Below, piece by piece: positions 57,624-64,000 of a stretch of 64,000 nt of DNA. Below the pieces are notes generated by a model. It worked only from the letters and a program-made list of their open reading frames with translations. It ran no database searches and was not told the DNA's origin. Made by a program: the position numbers and the translations under genes. Within the stretch, counting starts at the first letter, position 1. Each line of letters starts with the position of its first letter. The stretch is from the NCBI GenBank assembly GCA_029891385.1, contig CM057235.1, forward strand, positions 16,668,001-16,732,000, read 5' to 3'. Origin of the DNA: Erythroxylum novogranatense. Taxonomy: Eukaryota; Streptophyta; Magnoliopsida; Malpighiales; Erythroxylaceae.

Positions 57624-58193
57624 CCCTAAAGAATAGCAACATAAAGAAGACACTGTCACTGACCCATATGGATGTCTCTCTTAATGGATAAGTTGTATAC
57701 TTTAGAGAAACTATAAGAGAAGGCATAAAGGTTCATCATTTTCAAGGAAGTTGAATATTCCCTAAGGTAGATGGAATAACCTTCTTATGAGGCTAAGGGA
57801 CACAGTAGGAATAAAGAATATGTTTCAATGGTCCAAAATGAGAGAGCTAAGGAAAAGGAACATGTAGAAGGAAGTATCAAAGCATGAAAATCTAATAGTA
57901 CAACTCTATCACAATTGAAAACATTATTAAACCTTATACTTAATTATACATGTAGCAGTAATATTATAAATCTAATAAAACCATTAGTAATTAACTTTGT
58001 GTCTAGAAGGTTAAATGAGTCCTTTATTATTATTTTCACAAGATTATAGAAATGAGACTAAAGGAATGCAGAGGCTTAAAGAAGGCCATCAATTTGTTAT
58101 AAAAAAGTGATATCTTAGGCAATTTCTTAATGAGAATTACATGTTTGGGATATAAGGAGACACATAAACAAGTCTTACTTATGAGAACATAAA
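57624..58193. other. unassigned sequence between G and J
   Basis: AT-rich, no open frame or RNA gene recognised, no second copy in the window. Confidence 0.5.
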
Positions 58194-58609
58194 TGTAAGT
58201 CTGACATAAACTTATAGAGGGGTGAATTGATTAATACTTTTGTGGTTAAATACTTAAAGGTAGGTAAGACCTAAATGAAGAAGTCATTATTTACGTATTT
58301 TTAAAAAATATAAACTAAGTAGAAAACAAAACTAGACATATTATATTATCTTACAAAGAAGAAGATCCACTTTCTTCTTTCTCTTATTCTCTCTCTTCTT
58401 TCTTCCTCTTCCTTAGCTTTTTCCCAAAGTGGAAAATGGAGGCTCTGGTTTTTGGTCATTTTTCTTCCCTTAATATCTTTTCTAATTAGGGTAAAAACTA
58501 GGTTTTACTCAAGCCCACAGGTCCAAAATAACTAGCGAAAAATTAAGTTTAGTAGGGTGATCCACGTCTGTTCACACAAAGGCCATGATCGTACCACCCT
58601 AGGCCACGA

Positions 58610-58623
58610 TCGTGGCTAGCTGA
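58610..58623. repeat. GCCACGATCGTGGC palindrome (J LTR)
   Basis: Perfect 14-bp palindrome, repeated in copy 2 at about 59441-59454. Weaker forms (GGCCATGATCGT, GGCCATCATCGTGG) stand just upstream of each. Confidence 0.88.
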
Positions 58624-58807
58624 AATGATCTCTATCATCTTTGTGACCTACTAATGAAAAGGTCTCTTCGACGATTATAGCCCCTGGCCCTAAGTCCTCC
58701 ATTGGGCATCCTCCAAATCTTCTCCCTTCTTCAATATCTGATCTTAAACACTAGCAAACACATCAAATTGTTAAGTCAAAATGACGTTACATAAATGATT
58801 TTGATGA

Positions 58808-59105
58808 AGTACAAATAATAATGAAAAGCAAACGGAAGCAAATAGAAAAGCAGACGGAAGCTAAAATGAAAAATAGACGAAGAAAAATAGACGAAAGAAA
58901 AGTAGACGAAGAAAAGCAGACGGAAGCTAAAATGAAAAGCAAACGGAAGCTAAAATGAAAAGCAGAAGAAGAAAAACAGACGAAAGAAAAATAGATGAAG
59001 AAAATAGAGCGTAAGAAAAGCGATTTAAGAAAAAAGCAGACTAAGAAAAGGATGAAGAAAAGCAGACGAAAAAAATAGACGAAGAAAAGCAGACGGAAGC
59101 AAACC
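58808..59105. repeat. purine-rich minisatellite (copy 1)
   Basis: Degenerate 12-22 bp units GAAAAGCAGACG(AAG/GAAGCTAAAAT) repeated about twenty times. Copy 2 lies at 59648-59940 with different unit order. Confidence 0.9.
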
Positions 59106-59647
59106 ACGTCAAATCAAGAATCAGTTTGAGTTAGTTACAGAACTCAACTGAATAACCGTTTCTTGAAAGAAGCTAGAATCAATAATCAAGAAGTAGTTGA
59201 AGACGAAGACTATAGATATGAGTCGGAGTCGAAGATTGAAAAAGTTACGAAAGTTAAAAAAATTACGAAGATTGAAAAAGTTATAAAAGTTAGTGAAATA
59301 AAAGAGCTTAGCGATACTTGAGAGAAACTATTGTGCGAAAAATCTAGAGCTATTTTTTTTGTAACAAAGCTCGAAAAACCTTTCAGTTGAAAGTATTGCA
59401 GATAGCCTAGATACAAAGGCCATCATCGTGGTCCCCTAGGCCACGATCGTGGCTAGCTGAAATGATCTCTATCATCTTTGTGACCTACTAATGAAAAGGT
59501 CTCTTCGACGATTATAGCCCCTAGCCCTAAGTCCTCCATTGGGCTTCCTCCAAATCTTTTCCCTTCTTCAATATCTGCTCTTAAACACTAGCAAACACAT
59601 CAAATTGTTAAGTCAAAATGACGTTACATAAATGATTTTGATAAAGA

Positions 59648-59940
59648 ACAAATAATAATGAAAAGCAAACGGAAGTAAATAGAAAAGAAGACGGAAGCTA
59701 AAATGAAAAATAGATGAAGAAAAAGAGACGAAGGAAAAGTAGACGAAGAAAAGCAGACGAAAGCTAAAATGAAAAGCAAACGGAAGCTAAAATGAAAAGC
59801 GTATTTAAGAAAAAGCATGTAAGAAAAGCGGGCGAAGAAAAATAGATGTAAGAAAAGCGGATTTAAGAAAAATGACTAAGAAAAGCAGATGAAGAAAAAC
59901 AGACGAAAAAAATAGACGAAGAAAAGCAGAAGGAAGCAAA
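59648..59940. repeat. purine-rich minisatellite (copy 2)
   Basis: Same unit family as 58808-59105. Confidence 0.88.
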
Positions 59941-61110
59941 CCAAGTCAAATCAAGAATCAGTTTGAGTTAGTTACATAACTCAACTGAATAACCGTTTCT
60001 TGAAAGAAGCTAGAATCAATAATCAAGAAGCAGTTGAAGATGAAGACTATAAATATGAGTCGGAGTCGAAGATTGAAAAAGTTACGAAAGTTACAAAACT
60101 TACTGTAGCGCCCCCTCACCGTAGGGTACACATCGGGATGCCCGAAGGTCGCTCCGACACGTATCCCACGATAAAGGTGCACTACCAGAAAATTCCGCTA
60201 AAATCCACATGGCATCGCAATAAATAAAACCACAATATCAGAAATCACTAAATTTAAAATCCAAAAATGATCTTGATACAGTCATCCAAAATCAGAATAG
60301 ACAAGTCTATCAGTCTCCTAAACAACACCAAAAAGGAAACTGATACAAGCATCTATCCTAAGTCATCCGCAAAAGTCCAACCCAGCTGACCGACCTATGT
60401 GCCATCGCTTCTCTTGCCAGCACGCTCGCACGGCAGGAAAAGACTATCTCCGGAGCTAGGGGCCTAATATATCAGTCCTGAAAAATTATATGCAATTTTG
60501 GGTGAGTTTATAAACTCAAGGAGAAACCATCATCGATGATTCACTCAAATCATGCATTACGCAGATTATGACAAGACAGCAAGACAAGAAGATACAATTA
60601 GTATATAACAATTTGCGTAGCTTATAACAGCTTGCGATCAAATAACAATTTACAAGAAATCGGTCATCACATAATTCAGTAATCGTCACAAAACAATCAT
60701 TCATGTGTATACAATGCATATGTGACTCTTTTCCAGTTATTCAGTATTGTGCCTAAGTGCTCAGTCAGTATTCAGTGGGGGACGCGTCAGGGATTTCTCC
60801 CCTCGGCTCGAGGCGGTCGATCCAAGATGTTAGAGCTCGAGGCTCTTTTCAGTGATAATAGCAACTTGGTTCACATGTCCATTATCTGATCATGCATTTA
60901 TGCATGTAATGCAGTGTTCAGTAATTCAATGTATGGCTATAAAAGCCCAGTATTGCATTTTCTCAGTGTCATGCAGTAGTCCAATCCAATCCAGTAAAAG
61001 CATGACATTCAATTATATACATTTCAGTAATCATGCAATTCACATTGGCAAGTAATTCACATAGAGCATTTAAACAATCAGGAATTTGAGAAACCAACTA
61101 GGTTACTCAC

Positions 61111-61177
61111 CTGTTACTTCCGAGCTACTGCCTGGAAGTTCCAGCAATGTCCGTGGAATGACGATCCAACGGCGCCT
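61111..61177 (-). other. putative LTR mini-exon (67 nt), LTR I
   Basis: Minus strand: acceptor TTTTACTGCTATAG, 67 nt, donor GTGAGTAACC. Predicted intron 1 is 61178-62158 (donor CGTTG|GTAAGATATC), and intron 2 is 60478-61110 (acceptor AATTTTTCAG). Clearest example in the window, since the TATA box is also visible. Confidence 0.5.
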
Positions 61178-61659
61178 CTATAGCAGTAAAATGCAGTCCC
61201 ATTACTAAATGCTCAATTAAACAATTCACTGATGCATATGTCTCGATGAAATATGTACAATGCATGTTCATGATTTCCGGTGCTAAAACCCAATTTGAAC
61301 TCTTATGTCCCATTATAACTCTTCGCTCAATTGATCGACAATGATTGATCCATTCCTAAAATTCAGTCAATTTCCTCAATTTTTATTCCCTATAGAAATT
61401 CCCTATCCATTGGGTTAAAACCTCTATAGAAAATCCCAATTAAAACTCCAATAGTCACAATTCAATACTTAGGTCACAATAGGAACCATAATTGACCTTA
61501 ATCTCTATAAATCAATGCCATTTAAATTAAATTCTAACTTCCATAATTAACCTCAATTGTAGGCCTCTTTCCTTAGTCCGTGACCAATCAGGAACCACCT
61601 CAATCGGAGGTCTATACCATAAGTTATGTCCAATAAACAAACACTCATCCATTCAGAAA

Positions 61660-61855
61660 AGCCGCCCTTCGCCGCGACCTGCGGCTCTTCGCCGCAACGT
61701 GAAGAAGCCCGTTCGCCGCGACGTCAAAGACGTTCGTTGTGGCGAACACTCTTATGTGGCTCGTCGCGACGTAAATCCAGGCGCTCACCACGGCGTCTTG
61801 CTGCGCTCGTCGCGGCGAGGCTGCGCTAGACGTCGCGACGTGCAATCGCGCCTTC
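61660..61855. repeat. GC-rich palindromic island in LTR I
   Basis: TTCGCCGCGACC, GTTCGCCGCGACGTC, GCTCGTCGCGACG, CTCGTCGCGGCGAGG and others; lies within putative intron 1. Confidence 0.88.
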
Positions 61856-62246
61856 GTCTTCTCCGATCGATTTCCGTCCAATCTCTCTCTAAAACCTCCA
61901 TTAAACACTCCAACTACCTAAATCAACCATAATAAATGCCATAAATGCATCAGAAACCATTAATAACAACATTAAAGCCATAAATACTTACCAATCAAGC
62001 TCAAATCCACAAATCTCTCAAAATCACCGTAAACCCTAAAATCCTTCAAAATCCACGATTAACCACTCTCCAATCTTCTCAACCTTCATCCTCCACAAGA
62101 ATCAAGTTAACCATACACAATAAGAGGAAAACCACAAGAAATAGTCGAGATATCTTACCAACGAAAGGGATCGACGTTCACCGTGGGAGGAGGAAGAGAA
62201 GAAGCTAGCTTTTTGCCTTAAGAAAATCCCCAATTTCCAACCTAAG

Positions 62247-62256
62247 CTATTTATAG
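62247..62256 (-). promoter_or_regulatory. TATA box of LTR I
   Basis: Minus strand CTATAAATAG, a perfect plant TATA core, about 490 bp into the LTR and about 90 bp upstream of the first donor-like site. Confidence 0.65.
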
Positions 62257-62895
62257 ACATAGGTCTCCAAATCAGTTCAATTTTCAGTCTCTAAATTTCA
62301 ATGCCTCAACATTTTTATTTCCTAACAGTATAACTCTAATTTTTCCATCGTCATTGGACAATTCTTTCAGTACTATGCAGTCAATTGGTCTGTCGCTCGA
62401 AAATTTCCAGTCCGGGCATTTTATCCCGAATTTCCCAAAAATTTCCTATAAGCCAGTATAAATAGCCAATCACTCTTAAACTATACTAAATCAGTCATTC
62501 GAGCCCAAATACTCCTAATTTCTCAATCAATCATAATCCAATCAGTTTTCAGTTCACAATCCAATCAATTCATACTCACAATTAAAATACCGGAAAAACC
62601 GTGAATGCATATACCTATGAATAAATGCATATGCAAGAAACCTGTTCCTCTATAATTAGAGGCCAGTAACATGCTCAATCAGTGAATGCAATGAAACCTA
62701 TCAGTATTACCATAATGCCCTTGCTAACAGTAACGGGATGTTACACTTACGAAGATTGAAAAAGTTATAAAAGTTAGTGAAATAAAAGAGCTTAGCGATA
62801 CTTGAGAGAAACTATTGTGCAAAAAATCTAGAGCTATTTTTTTCTGTAACAAAGCTAGAAAAACCTTTCAGTTGAAAGTAGTGCAGATAGCTTGC

Positions 62896-63311
62896 AGAGG
62901 CTAAGTGTGAAAGAATACTGATTATAAGAGATCTAAAGAGGCTCGGAGACAAAGAATACTTGTAACATTTTGAGAGATAGTGCAATCTTAGAAACATATA
63001 TGAGGATTGGACGTAGCCCACGGTTTGGGGTGAACCAGTATAAAAATCGTTGTGTCAACATCTCTCAACGCTTAACCTCTCTTATCTTTCAATTTTCGAT
63101 CTTACTAGTTTTTATACAAGGTTTCAAAAAATACTTTATAGCCTTAATTTTCAGTAGTTTTTGTGAAAAGAACAAGTTTCTTTTAACAAAACATTTTCGA
63201 AGGGGCTTAACTAAAAAATACACAATTCAACCCCCCTTCTTGTGCATTTGTATATTGTATAATAAGTCTTGGTGTCCAAGGATCACCTTAACAAAGTGTG
63301 GATTAAAGATT
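62896..63311 (+). other. J LTR end and leader
   Basis: Contains AATTCAACCCCCCTTCTT (63221-63241) typical of SIRE-like LTR ends. A recognisable primer site is lacking: TTGGTGTCCAAGGATC at about 63269 is the nearest candidate and is doubtful. Confidence 0.5.
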
Positions 63312-63896
63312 ATGGCGGAATCACATACATACATAGCGGAAGGTGCCTCAGTCACTAGACCTCCGACATTTAACGGAGAAGACTATCACTACTGGAAAGA
63401 TAGGATGCAGTTGTTTATCGAATCTACTCATGTTGACCTTTAGGACGTAATAGAGAATGGACCATACACACCAGCGGATGAAGAAGGAAATCTTATTCCA
63501 CGAATCAGATGGACGGTTGATCAAAAGGCAATATTTCAACTAAGCTCCAAAGAAAAGTTCTTCTTGAGTTGTGCCTTAAGCAGAAGTGAGTACGATAAAG
63601 TCCACAGATGCGATACTACGAAGGAGATGTGGGATACGTTATCCATCGCACATGAAGGTACAAACCAAGTTAAAGAATCCAAGATAAGTATTCTTGTGCA
63701 TCAGTACGAGCTATTCAAAATGAAAGATGAAGAATCTATTGATCAAATGTTTGGAAGATTTCAAACAATTATCAATGAACTAAAAGCTCTTGGAAGAACT
63801 TACGACAACCAAGATCACGTTCGTAAGATCCTAAGAAGTCTACCAAAGAGGTGGAGACCAAAAGTTACTGTTGTACGGGAAGCCAAGGATACGTAA
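63312..63896 (+). pseudogene. J Gag (copia/SIRE-type), N-terminal part
   Basis: ATG at 63312: MAESHTYIAEGASVTRPPTF NGEDYHYWKDRMQLFIESTH. TAG at 63441-63443 stands where DLWDVIENG is expected. The frame then continues through FFLSCALSRSEYDKVHRC, TTKEMWDTLSIAHEGTNQV, SIDQMFGRFQTIINELKALG and HVRKILRSLPKRWRPKVTV. This is the DUF4219/UBN2 capsid region and resembles K's gag residue for residue in many places. At about 63891 (REAKD) the similarity to K stops abruptly. Confidence 0.88.
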
Positions 63897-64000
63897 GATC
63901 CTAGGAGAGGGCGGAGGGGTCACAAACGATCCGACTTAAAACCCGACCTCCTAGACAAAAATTGCGTGCACGGTGTATTTATCACAACCTAACCCGTGTA
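63892..64000. other. foreign sequence breaking J gag
   Basis: GC-richer stretch (GAGAGGGCGGAGGGG, TGCGTGCACGG) unlike gag; probably the start of another insertion that continues beyond the window. Confidence 0.5.

Larger units (their letters stand above)
58576..60103. repeat. 837-bp tandem duplication in J LTR
   Basis: Copy 1 starts ACAAAGGCCATGATCG at 58576, copy 2 ACAAAGGCCATCATCG at 59413. Copy 2 is interrupted by I after 60103 and ends around 62895. Point differences and a shorter minisatellite distinguish the copies. Confidence 0.92.
60104..62745 (-). mobile_element. I: solo LTR of A1-type gypsy in J LTR
   Basis: TGTAGCGCCCC...ACGGGATGTTACA with duplication CTTAC at 60099-60103 and 62746-62750. 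Collinear with A1's LTRs (shared blocks GACAAGTCTATC, CTAGGTTACTCACCTG, GGTAACGGG-type end). No internal domain. Minus orientation by comparison with A1. Confidence 0.94.
58194..63260 (+). repeat. J 5' LTR (SIRE-like), interrupted by I
   Basis: Left end TGTAAGTCTGAC...GAGGGGTGAATTGATT and right end ACAATTCAACCCCCCTTCTT are imperfect inverted copies of each other (about 35 bp). The right-hand C-run matches the K LTR type next to gag. Contains the 837-bp tandem duplication, purine-rich minisatellites and GCCACGATCGTGGC palindromes. About 2.4 kb without I. No 3' LTR is in the window, so both boundaries are inferred. Confidence 0.6.

Noticed and set aside
58787..59107. Phe-rich membrane-like protein on the minus strand
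   Set aside because: Encoded by the purine-rich minisatellite; repeat composition explains the F/L/S bias.
61626..61932. Arg-rich open frames on both strands as genes
   Set aside because: They are by-products of the GC-rich palindromic island of LTR I, which lacks stop codons by composition.

Overview
The window looks like intergenic heterochromatin of a flowering plant, most likely a eudicot with a large AT-rich genome. I found no convincing host gene, tRNA, rRNA or CRISPR array. Almost every base can be placed in LTR retrotransposons nested in one another. Species cannot be told from the sequence. Element letters below are my own labels.

Layout. (1) 1-14761: K, a minus-strand element with SIRE/copia-like gag but no pol. 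Its left LTR is cut by the window edge and interrupted by A1 (201-10158), a minus-strand chromodomain Ty3/gypsy element with 5-bp target duplication CTTGA/CTTAA. (2) 14762-16024: unassigned AT-rich DNA. (3) 16025-57623: G, a decayed minus-strand Ty1/copia element split by D (20203-57424), a decayed plus-strand Ty3/gypsy. D's left LTR holds B (20538-34100, plus-strand chromodomain gypsy, duplication CAAAT), and B's gag holds solo LTR C (about 23466-27852). D's leader holds solo LTR H (35326-38792, duplication TATAT). D's right LTR holds solo LTR E (44465-56815, duplication TTTGG), and E holds F (45085-54686, Ty1/copia, duplication GTATA). Two branches are therefore four deep: G>D>B>C and G>D>E>F. 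(4) 57624-58193: unassigned. (5) 58194-64000: J, a plus-strand SIRE-like copia LTR with an 837-bp tandem duplication and a purine-rich minisatellite. It is interrupted by solo LTR I (60104-62745, duplication CTTAC), and its gag runs to about 63891, where foreign sequence breaks it.

What works: nothing is fully intact. A1 is closest, with a nearly continuous RT-RNase H-integrase broken by a few stops and a frameshift. B lacks two short pieces of pol. The stops are mainly TGG to TAG/TGA and CAG to TAG, as expected from cytosine deamination.

Most interesting structure: the long LTRs of A1, B, C, D and I, though divergent, appear to share a split-leader layout. A GTAAG/GTGAG-type donor, a polypyrimidine-AG acceptor, a 67-71 nt mini-exon, a GTGAGTAA/GTGGGTAA donor and a second TTTTTCAG/CCTCAG acceptor occur in order. 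In these families the putative first intron carries a GC-rich island of short palindromes, and in A1 and B (plus a second island in D) the island is what differs most between the two LTRs of one element. H, J and K LTRs carry palindromes with unrelated sequence. Splicing is inferred from consensus sites only; no transcript evidence is available here.
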